From Reclinomonas americana ATCC 50394 (Eukaryota > Jakobida > Jakobea > Jakobida), in NCBI GenBank assembly GCA_048213135.1, contig PS015039.1, positions 72,785 to 136,784 of the forward strand: DNA of 64,000 bases. Reading direction: 5' to 3'. The notes below the pieces were generated by a model. It saw only the letters and a program-made list of their open reading frames with translations. It did no database searches and was not told the origin of the DNA. Position numbers and translations under genes: made by a program. Positions 21,469 through 36,374 of this stretch are shown here, piece after piece (within the stretch, counting starts at the first letter, position 1; every line of letters begins with the position of its first letter).

Positions 21469-23932
21469 ATGCACCGCGCACGAGGGGCGCCCGCACGTAG
21501 GCGACCCTCTGCATCCTCCTCGTCAGCGCGCTCGTCCTCGTCGTCATCGCTTTCTCAACAACAACAGCAGCAACAACAACCATCGGCATTGCTGTCGAGG
21601 AGGCGACGACGCTCCTCTTCTCGCACGCGCTTTGTGGATCACGCGGCCACCACCACCACCACCACTAGCACAACAGCTTCCATTGCTGCGTCGGGCGAAG
21701 GGAAAGCATCACAACGATCGTCGGCATCGTCAGCGCATGCCGCAATGCATCGAGAACAACAACAACAGCAGCAACGAGATCAGCAACAGCAGCAGTTCTA
21801 CAATTACCAACAGCAGCAGCAGCGGAGGCAGGAACGCTATGATGACTATGGCGATGATGGTGGCCATGATGATGAAGAAGAATACTACGAAGAAGACGAT
21901 GAGGAGGAGGAATACGACGACGACTACGATGAAGGAGCGCAGATGGAAGACGACCATGGTGAGTGGAGCTGTTTGATGGCGCTTTCTGGGCGTGGTTTTT
22001 TTTTGATTGGTAATGCTGTTGTTGGTAGGTGTGGCAGCGGCGGATCGCGACGACTACTTGTCTTTGGTTTTGCAACTTGCATTGCATAACTATGCCACGG
22101 TGCGTGTACGTGCGTGCGCCAAGCATGAGTGCTCGTGTCGGTGTTTGACTGTGAGCTTCTCGGTTGGGTGAGCAGGAGCAGCAGCGAGAGAATGTGATTA
22201 CGGCACCGCCGTCGCGCATTTTGTCGCTCATGTCGGCACGGTGCGTGGCATTCCCTCTCTCTTGCACGTTACTTTTCGTGCTCTTCTGACGGCGACTCGC
22301 AGCAGCAGCGACGTGCAACATGTGTTGGTGGTCTCAGACAAGGAATTCAAGATCCAGTTGCTGTTTGTGCTGCTCGACTTGGCCAGGTCTGTTCACGTGC
22401 TGCGTGTGCTGCTCTTCCACCACCGCCTCCTCTTCCTCCTCCTCCTGACTTGTGCAACGCAGAATACTAGCCTTTCCATGCCCCTTCATCAAGTACACAG
22501 GCCCGGAGGAGATGCTGCCAGTGGCGGAGGACGCCCTCAAGTGTCTTCCGTGCATTCGTGTGGACAAGTACACGTACGTCCGCCATTGTCACACACACAC
22601 TTGCACGACGCCCTCCCACGCCATTCACCTGTGGTGCTCCATGTGCAGATTTGAATGGGACTCGATGCTGGCGGCCGCCGATCCCTTCTTTCAGCAGCGC
22701 GTGCAGGACGGAGTGCTGCTGGCCGTGCATCGTCTGCTCTCCGAAGTGTTTGTGCACATTGACGCCACGCTACTCATCACGGCTCGTGCACGCGTGAATC
22801 TGTCGTCTGCGCGCTTCTTCCACGCCCCCGACGACGACACACTCGGCCCCTCGTTTGCGTCCACAACGCTGGGCAGATCGTCCGCGCTGGGCACGAGGAG
22901 AAGCGGGCCTTCTGTATCGCCGCCACAACCGCCAGCACCGGAAGCGCGCATGCCCGTGTCACAGTTTCAGGCACAGCAAGAGTACCTGGCACAGTTGGCC
23001 CAGTCGCCTTTGTTTGCCGCATCGCGACAAAAGGTTGGTCACGTGGAGATTGTGTCGGGAGGTGATCAAGTGGCGCTGGAGAGTCAGCAGCAGCAGCAGC
23101 AGCAGCAGCAGCGGTTGCGAGCGACACTGGGTTCGTCGAGTTTGTTCAACGTTGTGGTTTGTCGCACTTGTCGCTCTCGCTGCTCACGCGCTACGCAGGC
23201 TCAGAAACAGTGCAAGCACCATCTCCAGCCATGCCACGACTGGAGACGCCGCCCATTTCCGTTGCGGCCAACATTGCTGGGCCTCCGACTGTCGATGCGT
23301 TCGGCGGTGATGCGCGTTCTCGTCCAGCAGCTGCGGCCGTGCTGTCGCTCAGCGACGATTCGCGATTGCGGTCGCTCCCTGAATTGCACACGCCGTCGAC
23401 AGTAGCGGACTCGCAGTCAACATCGCCTGCTCAGTCACCGGCGCCACCACTCCCCGTGCTCACGCAACAGCGGCCACCTCAAGCGCAGCAGCCACTGGAG
23501 GTGACAGTTGCACGACCGGCGCCGAATGTGTCGAGCGTTGCAGGCCGACCACACGTCTTACCGCCACTGGCGGCCGAGGCACCCGCAGCTGTGGCACGAC
23601 CCGCTGGCGGCTCACCGGTCGCCCCCGGTTCGCCCCCCAAGGACCCTCGTATATCGGCCTCGTTGTCCTCGATACCGATTGTCGCGCAGCGAACGAGCTT
23701 GCTCCCGCTGGAGAAACGACCGCCCTCCAGTGTCGCCAGCTCGTCGTCGGCCACCGAGGCCGCATCGTCGTCGGCGGTGGGAGCGTCGGCAGCAGCCACA
23801 CCAAAAGCGCTGACATTTGCCGATTTCGCGCGTTTGAATGCCGGTGCTGACACGGACTCAAGTCTGGAGAGCTCGCGCGTCTCCAGTGATTTTATGGGCG
23901 GTGGCGATGACGATGAAGAAGAAGAAGAATGA
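21469..23932 (+). CDS. Q-rich and acidic protein, unknown family
   Basis: Seven exons (21469-21958, 22029-22099, 22176-22240, 22303-22386, 22463-22573, 22649-23130, 23199-23932) total 2037 nt, a complete 678-aa protein with every junction in phase. Residues 1-165 are low complexity: Ser/Arg, poly-Gln, Thr, then Asp/Glu/Tyr. The central part, about residues 165-340, looks folded: DDYLSLVLQLALHNYAT, KEFKIQLLFVLLDLAR, FPCPFIKYTGPEEMLPVAED and FFQQRVQDGVLLAVHRLLSE. The rest is Pro/Ala/Ser/Gln-rich and ends in an acidic tail. I do not recognise the core. It is convergent with the next gene (82 bp between stops). Confidence 0.85.
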
Positions 23933-24014
23933 ATGAATGAATCGGTGGCCGTCGACATGAGATTGACCTTGTGTACACTCTGAAAAATCGCACAAAACGA
24001 CAAGCCAGTGTCCA

Positions 24015-26866
<2,852 letters not shown>

Positions 26867-27472
26867 AGTTGAAGATCACAACACTGTGATGCTGATGCTG
26901 AGAGATAAGAATGCGTCAACGATCGCGAGCACGGACAATGACAATTGAACTGTCCACTCGCAAACATATCGATCGCTGCATCATCCGTAACACCAGCAGG
27001 CCACAAGTGGTTTACTCGGAGAAGCATTTCACTCCAGAACTCGTGATCGTCAGTTCGAACAGTCTATTTTGCGCTGCGCATGCGATCGCTGCGATCCGGA
27101 TCCTCGCACTGGCTTCCGTACGCGTGTCCAACAGTGCACGCCAGTGCACGTGGAGCACCGAGCACACCAGTGCACGTGGAGCACCGATCGCGATCAAGTT
27201 GAAAAAAGAATATTGCAATAATGTAATTGGTGATATCGCAACAGCCGCACCAATTGCAATCATACAACCACGGCACCCATGTGCTGGCTTCCGTCTCACA
27301 GCAAGCGATATCGCACAGTGAGGGGTGCAGCGTTCCATCATCAGTACGTCGAACTCGATCTGTAACCCATCAAATGTGAAACAGCAAAACGGTGCTGCAA
27401 TGTGACCCCATTTGGTAATATCACCTGAATTCTAACCGTCAGAGTTTTCTAATTTTTCACGTGTGCGGCGAG
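26867..27472. promoter_or_regulatory. Divergent intergenic region with CACGTG repeats
   Basis: This 606-bp spacer lies between a minus-strand gene (start 26866) and the cyclase gene (start 27473). A 20-bp direct repeat, CAGTGCACGTGGAGCACCGA, occurs at 27142-27161 and, with a nearly identical flank, at about 27168-27187. Each copy contains CACGTG (27147-27152 and 27173-27178), and a third CACGTG is at 27458-27463, 10 bp before the ATG. These look like bHLH-type E-box sites; function is inferred. Confidence 0.45.
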
Positions 27473-30400
27473 ATGGAGCAGGCGCTCCCTCGAACCAGAA
27501 CAGGTGCGTTGGGCTTGCCTACCAGTGTGTGCATGTGTGGGTGTGTGCATGAGAGAGAGAGGGAGAGAGTCCACCAAGAGTCTGCAAGACAATTGAATGC
27601 TGTGTGGGTGGTGTTTGACTGATGTAAACAGTGCGTTTCCTCTCACACTACCACTCACCCACTCACTCCCCTCAACACAGGCATTGCTTCCCACGCCATT
27701 GGCGGTGGTGGAGGTGTGCTCGACTGCGAATCACGCGCCACCGCAACAACCAATGCCGGCGCCGCCGGGTACGATGAGGATCCTGCGACAGCGCAGATCA
27801 CCCTTCCACGACTGCGACACGCATTCGCCTATGTGATCTGGTCACAGACACTGTTGCGTTACACCAGCTATCATCCTCTCCATTTCTCCTTGCTGTGCTT
27901 GCCCACAACATCCTGTATCACCACTCGCTGCGCAGTGTGTGTCACGCACTCCGACCACAGTGGCTGATGGCTTGCAGCGCGGCCACGCACTTGTTTGCTT
28001 CGTTCCTGCTCACTTCGTGGTGGCTGATGCCGTACTTTGACTTGACGGTGGAGAACTTTGCTGGCCACGGCTTGAAGTATCTGTGTCTCGCGCTCAGTAT
28101 TGGCGTTCTGGTGACCGGTTGTGCGAGCGTTGTCCTCACGGTGGCGGCGGTGCGCCGAGCCTCACAAGTTCGCCAGCTGCGCAACAATCTGGCCATACGA
28201 CTGCTGGCAGGCGGACTGCCGCTGGTCTTTGCCGTGTGGCCGTTCATACTCACGCTGTTGCTGGCAGTGGCCTACAATGCCCTGCACAGTGAGCACGTGG
28301 TGTGGCAGGCGAGCTTGGGTGTTTTGGTGTGCGGCTCAGTGCCGCTCGCATTGTACGCCACGCCCGTGTACGCCCTGTTCATGCAGCGGCGAACTGTGTT
28401 GCTGTCTGGGTTCTTCAACGTGCCGACCGAGAGTCGAGTGCTGTTGGTGCTCCTCATCACCGAGCTTATCTCCACCTGCTGCATGCTGCAGCTGCTGCAG
28501 GGTACAGCGGGTACTGCGGCGGTGAGTGTCACGCAGGCAACCATCACTCGCAAGCTGTACCACTCACACGCGGACAACACACAGAGTATTGTCCTCATCG
28601 TCGCTGGCCTGTTCGGAACGCTACGTTGGTACGTTCTCAGTTCCTCTCTCTCATGATAGCACAACAATATTACTGACCAGGCACAACTGTGCGCTTGCCC
28701 TTGCACAGTTTCCGAGTGCTGCCATTCGCTCACACTGCCGCCAACATGCTAGTCACGGCGGTGTTTGCCAATATGTTCCTGTCGGGCATCGCACTGTCGA
28801 CATGGAAGCCGTGGGCACAGGCCGCCAGCATCGTGCTTTCACTCATCGTTGCGTTAGCGTCGCCCACGATATTGTGCCTTTATTTCCGCTCCACTCACAA
28901 GCCCACTATATGCGCTGCATGCAGGTGGGTCCCGTTTTGGTCAAGATCCGTGAGCGTGTGATCTTGTCGCAACTGGCGTTGAGTGCCATGGGCACGTACG
29001 TCCCGGTTCGTGACGACAGCACGCGTACGCACTGCGCTGCGTGTATCGGTGAATCACGCTCATGGCCCGTGCGCACACAGACTGTTCGCTCTGCTCGCCC
29101 GTTGCAGCTGGATGCAGAGTCGCAACACCACTACTCAGCAAAAGAAACCGGTCCCATGGCGGAGCAATACAATAATGCCTTTTGTCAGCTCTTTGTGGAG
29201 GATTCACGCTCGGAGGAGGAGCTGGGCTTGCGCCTCCGCTTCTCACTGGCAGACATGGACATGGCCATGGTGAAATGCATCTTTCACCACGCACTGCTGC
29301 AGTACCCAGAGTCGGCGTCCCTGCGCCTGCTGCAAGTGCAATACTTGGACGAAGTCGTGGATCGCCGACAGCAACATGTGTTGGACGCACAGCTGGCATC
29401 CGTTGCGTACCACGCGCACACAACACAGGCACTCACAGGTGCAGAACGGCGTCGACTCACCTGCTTCCACAGTTGCTGCGCGATGCACCGCCGACCAATG
29501 CCGTCGATTTCCGTTTCTTCATCCTGTCGTACCGACTGCGCAGTCTCGAGGCCGCAGCTGCCGACAATTCGCTGGAGTTTTCCGTTGGCCAGCGACTCAG
29601 CCTCGCCAACCAGCTGCATGTACAGCTGTTGCACCTGATGGTCGAGTGCTGGTCTCTCAGCGCGGACGAATCAGGCACGGCAGACAAGAAGCGACTTGAC
29701 GATGTGGTCGAGGACATTGGTGAGTTTGTGCACTTGTACGTCGCGCATGCACTCTCCATGACACTTGCCGCCGTCGACACAGCTACGAACTCGACGCGTC
29801 TGAGCCGCATGTTCCGCTCCCTGCTGCGTGATGCTCCACACTCGTCACTGGTACTGCGGTCGTATTCCAAGTACCTGGATGACATTGAACACGAGTTGCG
29901 TGTCTGCACACACCATACTACAACTGCAGCGACTGTGGTGTCTGACGCACAGGTGCACGCAGTGTGTACGCCTCACGCGCAGTGGCGCAGTACGCCGACT
30001 ACATGGACGAAAACGTCGTCGAAGTAAGACGGCAGCGACGCTCACGCGCTCGGCGTGCAAGTCGGCACGATGCATCTGTGCTCACTCGCGAGTTACGCAA
30101 TCCCACGTGATGAGAGCAGACGCCTTGAATGTGGTATTCATCCGCACCGTAATCAGTTGTTCTGGTACGACGCGTGAGCGGCGGAGCTCGACTCGCACGC
30201 TGAACAGCTCGCTGCCGAACTTGCAGTCCACTCCTCAGTCTTCGCCGATCAACCAAGCTGCCGTCGACGCCGACGACAACAAGTCGCACCACCACGAGAG
30301 CAGCCCCGGTGACACAAAAGTCGCATTGTCACCTTCGGTCGCAGCCAATGGAGATAGTGACGACGACGATTGCACTGTGCAGCCAGCACGCGTACTTCCA

Positions 30401-33400
30401 CCTGTGCGCACTCGCCGAGGACGGCCGGAGGCCACCCTGTGGGTTCCACCGCTGACTGTGACCACGCCCACTGTTCAGTCGCCACCACAAGCTGCTGCTT
30501 GCATCGAAGGTGTGACTGGTGTCGGCCGTGGTGCTGGCATCAGTGGCGAATGCGACGACGACGACGACGACAAGTGGCTCGCACAACACTTGCACCGACT
30601 GCCCGAGGTCCTTCTGGAGGCAAGCAGGGGTCACAATGTTGACGATAGTGACGATGACGACGAGGACGAAGACGAAGGTGGAGACGACGACAACCTGACT
30701 GCACTGGCCGGCCGCAAACAGAGCCTAGTGCCAGTCGGTGCATCGACACCGCTTCTGGCGGCACCTGGCGGGGTGCTCAGCCCAATTGCCACCATGGCCA
30801 CTGCCGATGCCACTATCACTGTCACCACCACCACCACCACCGCCACCACAACCACCACCGCAGCAGCAAGCAGCAGCCCGCTCCACACCACCCTCATGAA
30901 ACGGGACAGGGGCAGGAGTCTATTGGTGGACAACGCGGTGATGCGGCGACCAAGCTTTGATCTTGGTCGCATGCAGGGTGCTCCAGCGCAGAGGTGGACG
31001 CAGATTCGAGACAAGATGGCCCTCGGTGGCAGCCAGCCGGCCTCTGTGCAGGAACCGATATCGTTGCAGATGCTCAGTCGCCGCGAGTCCGGTCGCAGCA
31101 TTGTCGACACATTTGTGGCCGTCCCTGCACGCTCCTCCTCGCTCAAGAGTATGCCTACTGTGAGCCCCCGCATCAACGGCCTGCTATTGCAATCACCGTC
31201 TGCCGCATTCAATGCCGACGGCGAGAACACCAGTGTGACGAGTGATGATGAATCATCCGACGACGACTCCGACGACGACGAGCTGTCGCCGCTTGCCGTT
31301 CAAGGGCTTCGCAGAAATATGGGCAGCGGTACTGGTGCCGCCGGTGGTATCGGCAGTGCTGGCGGCCGTGGTGACGGAGCGCTTGACATTGACACCAGTG
31401 CTTCTGTGTCTACTGGGCTCGGTCGTGACTCTGGCGCCAGAGAGCTGTTTGCCGACGCCGACTACGGCGAGGTTCATGGCAGACACTACCGCCAAGGCAG
31501 TCGTGGCAACAGCAACATGTACGGATCCGCAGGCAATGCTGCTCCGTGGTCATTTGCGACACAGCGAGTTGCGTCGGTTACCACTGCCAGGGACTGTTGA
31601 CATTGATGACACTCACGTGCACCTTGTGGGGCCGCAGAACCGGCAAGGCGCAACTGCACTGATGCCGGCCGTGCTGGCTGCGCAGCGCGACCAGATGCAG
31701 CAGGTGGATCTGAGGAACCGCCTGCTCTCAAAAGTCAACACTGCTCGCCTGCGTCTGCTGTTGTACACGGTATGTGTGAGGGTGCTGCGAGTGTCATGTG
31801 CACCAACAGACAGACGATCTCATCGCTGTTTGCAGCTCGGTCCTCTGTTGGTCGCTCTGGTAGCGGCTGTCGTGGTCTTTGTTGTGGCTTACTCGTCGGT
31901 GAACAAGGAGCTGTGCCTTGCCATCGAGATCACAGCCACGCAGGTCAAGATTGTTCCTGCGCACTACGCAAACTTCTTGTGGATGTACACGTGGAATGCT
32001 TATGGTCGTCTTGGTGAGTGGGGCACTCGTGTAATTGGGGTAATGCATTGTCGACACGTCTCACTCTCCGGTAGGCTTGTACTCCAACCTTGTCGGCAGT
32101 GTGGCCACTCTGGCCAGTGGGGCGATTGATACCGCATCGACTGTAGTGAAATCGTTTGGGGTCTACGTGGCCGCGTCTGGCGATCGAGTTGCGCACTTCG
32201 CTCTTGATGCTACCGCCACTGATGTTTTGCAACTGAAAAAAATTGTGTGCAGTTGTTCAGCATGATACAATCGTGGCGACAGTACATGTACTCGCCTGAT
32301 ACGGCTCGAATCATCCTTGACATTCCAGTCGTCGTTACACACGCTGCAGGAAGCGTGCGTGACCACGCGTCAGTCACGACGTCGAGCACCTTGTATTCAT
32401 TTCTCGCCGAGCTGTCCGTGGTGTACAGCAACATGCTCTTGGTTCGCTGTCGCACTCATTCCTGTCTCTTGGTTTTGTTGATTTCTCATTTTGTCGGGTA
32501 TTAGTGCCTGGTGCAAGGAGCACCAGTGGAACCGACAACGTGCGCCACGGCATTCCGCTTCTCAATGGACAACATGGACGAGGTGACGCACGCTGTGCTG
32601 AATGCAACAATGTCGACGCGAACGGTATTACTACGACTGTCACCATCGCTGAGTGCTCATTACCCTGTGCTTACATTGTTTTGACGGCTGTTTTTTGTAG
32701 GATGTCTTGAGCGCAGCTCATTCGAGACTGATGACAATCGGAATTCTTGCCGCTTGTCTGCTGGTTCTGTTTGGTGTTCTGCTGGTGTTCGTAACGCTGC
32801 CGGTATACCGCAAAGTACTTCAAGAGAGGGAAATGTTGCGCGCAAGTGCTGTTTTGCGATTGATCTTCCCGACTTGTGCTCAATATATTGACAATGATAA
32901 CGCAGCATCATGGACCTGTTCTCGGAGATCCCCGGCGCAGTGTTGCGACGCGTGTGTCGTCGGATTCGCAACAAGCTAACTTCATTCGCTTCCGCGGGCC
33001 AGCTCGACCCCAACTTTAACGAAAGTGTGTTTACGGAGGGTCAGTGCGGTTCTGCCATCACATGGGTAGCACACTCGCTGTCGACATGTCTGCTAATGAT
33101 CCGAGGGTGCACAGGATGTTGCGGAACTCGGTCGAGTTTGCGGAGTCAACTGCGGTGGGCTGTACTGATCACAGTTGTTTTGCTTGCTGCCTGCTTCGTT
33201 GGGTGGCTGCTTTTGGTGTACTCCTACAATGCTCACGAACGGATGCTGAGTGGTGACGCTCTGGCAACTGCGGTATGTGAATTGTGTCTTGTTCGTACTG
33301 CAATGACGACCACTGAAGCGGATCATCTGCTTGCATAGCATATCGATTTGCTGACATCGATGCTGGCAAACGATATTATCCGACTTGCGTACGATACGAA

Positions 33401-36288
33401 AGCGGCGGAAGCTGATGTGCGGTGTGTGGCACTGTTTCTGACATTTGCAATACTCGTTTCTGCTTGAAGGGCTCAAACACTCGCAATATGTGCACACAGG
33501 GAAGACACTGCGGCCACTCTATCCTTAGCGCGGGCGGCGTGGGATCGCGTGATGTTTGGCAACGGCGAGCCATCGTCGAGCCTCCTGCACCGCAGTCCAG
33601 GATACGAGAGGGTCTGTGTATCTTCGCTCAGTTTGGCATGTTTTCTGCGCATTTTGCTGACTGTGCTAATGCATTCTTCAGTTATTCGTGGGCGAGTGCT
33701 GGCTGCCCACCCTGTCGCCTTGCACACCACTGCCTAACTTGGACACCACACTCCACACCGTCTTCTCACTGGCATCGTCGCTGATCCAGCGGAGTTCGAT
33801 CCGTGGCACGGACCTCCTTGCTGTGCCGGAGTGGAATCCCTTAAGTTTGTGATTTTTCTCCCCTAACACACTGCATAATCTGCCACCTTTACTCACGCAC
33901 GTGTTTACGTGCATTTTCAGTTAACGCTATCATGCTCGAGCAACAGCAAACGGAGATGATGCTCGCCGAGACCATGGTGGTGCGTTTTCTGTTCGCAAGT
34001 GGTGCCAGTTTCAGAATACACGCACTCACTGTTCGCACGCAGCTGTACCAAAACACCACGACATGGCACATGACCCTCAGCATCGTTGCTTTGTGTGCGG
34101 CACTCTGCTTGCTTTTTCTTCTCTTCTGGTTTGTGTGGCGTCCCCTCATTGCCGAGCTCAGTGACATGGTGAGTGTTTGCTTGGGATGGTGCTCTTCCGT
34201 TGCGCTGGAGTTGACAGCTTCTCTCTCTCTCTCGCCAGATGCGCTACACGACAAATCTGTTGCTGCAACTGCCTCTGGCCGTCATCGACTCGGTACCACG
34301 AATTCACGCATATGTGGCTGACGACGCGCACACTCTGCGCAAAGACCTGGCCAAAGCCGTGGTAGAAAAGCATCAGAAGATGCTAACAGTTCTCAGCACT
34401 GCTGCCGACGGTTTCATGGAGTTTGACGAGCACGGCTGTGTTCGACAGCTCAACAAGGCAGCCGAAGTGCTGCTTGGACTGCCTGCGACGCGCTTGCTGG
34501 GCGATGGGGTGCGAGAGAGTGCTACTACAAATGTTCCTCAGCAGCCCTGACTGACGTGCTTGCATGTTGTCTGACAACCAGATGAAGCAAGTGTTCGACG
34601 AGCGCAGCCTGAACGAAATTCGTCTGGAGGTCCAGGAATTCCTCAAGAGTCGTGCGCCTTCTCGAGCATTCAAGCGGCAGGTTCGCGTGTTCGCAGTTGA
34701 GCTTACTGGGCGACACTTGCCTCACAGCCGATTTCAGATGACATGCATCCACTGGGACTCGTTTGTTTCGGATGCTGATGCGTCTGTCTTGGATGCGGAC
34801 ACTCTCGCGGAGAGAGAGCTGTGGAATGACGATATTGACACGCAGCCGCACGTACAGTACACGAAGCCAAGATTCAGCATGTTTCCTGTGTGGGTGAGTT
34901 GTATCTAGTCTCTACGCACAGGAAGTCAATCCACTGTGTATATGTGACGCTCACTGTGTTGCGCGACGTGGCAGATCTCGTTCCACTTCGGGTACATTGG
35001 TTCCACGCCAGTATTTACGTGTTTCTTCCACGACCGCACGAACGAACTCAAGCGGGAGCAGCAGCTGGAAGAGGAGAAGCTCAAGTCGCACGAACTGCTG
35101 CTGAACATTCTTCCGAGCCGAGTGGCAGTTCAGTTGCAAGTGCACGGCAATGATCGACCCATTGCCGAAATCCACGAGTATGCTTCAGTGCTGTTGCGTC
35201 TCCACTTGTTGCTGTCATGCTCGACTCTTGCGCCTTTGCGAAAAACTCATCGCGCCCTGTTCCGATAGGTTCCTTGACATTGTTGGTTGGTGTTCGCGTA
35301 ATGTCGCACGAGCCGCGTATCGCTGTTGAGTTTCTCAACGCCGCTCCTTTCGCAGGTTTCACCGAGCTGTCCTCCAACATCTCATCCATTGAGCTTGTGG
35401 AACTGCTCGACACGCTGTTCTCCATGTTTGACGAAATCGCCGACGAACAAGAAGTCATCAAGGTCAAAACGATTGGCGACTGTTATATGGCGTGCAGCGG
35501 TTTGCAGGCTGGTGACATTGGCAGCGCTGCCGAAGCGGCCAGGAACCTAGTAGAGGCCGCCATTGGGTTCATCACCATTGCGTATGAAAATTTCATCTCG
35601 GTGAGAGCAAGAGACTAACCGCTGCCACAAGCCACAATGTACTCACAGTTTTTTTCACGTTGGGACGCAGGTTCGCGTGGGAATCCACACCGGGCCGGTC
35701 ACAGCCGGTGTGATTGGTCGAAAACGCTTCCAATGGGACTTGTGGGGCGGTGAGTCACACTAATCGTCGCAGACGAAAGGTTTCCATGTTGTACTCACCT
35801 CGTTCCATGCACCAGACACTGTGTACATGGCGTCGAGCATGGAAAGCACCAGTGAGCCGATGCAGCTGCAAGTCAGTTCCGCCACCTACGAACTCGTTTG
35901 CTCCGACTATGCCTTCGAGGAGCGGCAGGTGCAAATCAAAGAGACGGACACGCAGACTGCTTACCTACTTACGGGTCGCATCGACAACGGAGTCGTCGTG
36001 AGTCTCTATGAGACTCCAGAGAAACAGCAGCAGCCGCAGCCGCCACCGCCACCACCATCTGTGCGCGGTCGTGCAGCATCGCCGATCAGCATGTCGGGCT
36101 TCGGATCGCCGCAGTCTTTTGTTGCCACACCGTTGCACCAGAGCTCCCCACATCAATCGCAGCAGCAGCAGCAGCAGCAACAACAACAACAGCCACAGCA
36201 AATACCAGTTCCGCAGCCATCTCAACGCAACCTCTTGAGTGTGAGAGCACTAGAGGTATTCGCAAGTGACACCAATCACCCGTGGTGA
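27473..36288 (+). CDS. Membrane adenylyl-type cyclase with TmcB-like and PAS regions
   Basis: Exons begin 27473-27503, 27681-27852, 27936-28628 and 28709-28847 and continue in phase to TGA at 36286-36288. An N-terminal block of about six to eight membrane segments ([36 protein letters not shown]) is followed by a cytosolic helical region ([35 protein letters not shown]) like the TmcB/TmcC TPR-type domain. A long Ser/Asp/Thr-rich insert comes next, then four more membrane segments with extracytoplasmic loops, a PAS domain ([20 protein letters not shown], about 34390-34500) and a class III cyclase domain. In the last, FLDIVGF and KTIGDCYM carry the two metal Asp. Lys in KVKTIGD and Asp in WDLWGD predict ATP as substrate. 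The usual Asn and Arg are Tyr and Ser ([11 protein letters not shown]). The C-terminus is poly-Gln. Confidence 0.85.
35269..35285 (+). other. 17-nt microexon of the cyclase domain
   Basis: The preceding exon ends EYASV plus two bases at 35192 (GTTGCG donor, intron 35193-35268). The next exon starts at 35356 with the end of a Gly codon and FTELSS. The class III family requires a metal-binding Asp between them. GTTCCTTGACATTGTTG at 35269-35285, flanked by AG and GT, restores the frame and supplies L-F-L-D-I-V-G. No other stretch between the exons does so. Confidence 0.75.
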
Positions 36289-36374
36289 TGTAACCATAAT
36301 TAAAAAAACGTAGTACAACATTAGCAACTGCATCGACATCATCGGCATGCATTTTCCCTTGTCTGCTCGGCTGC

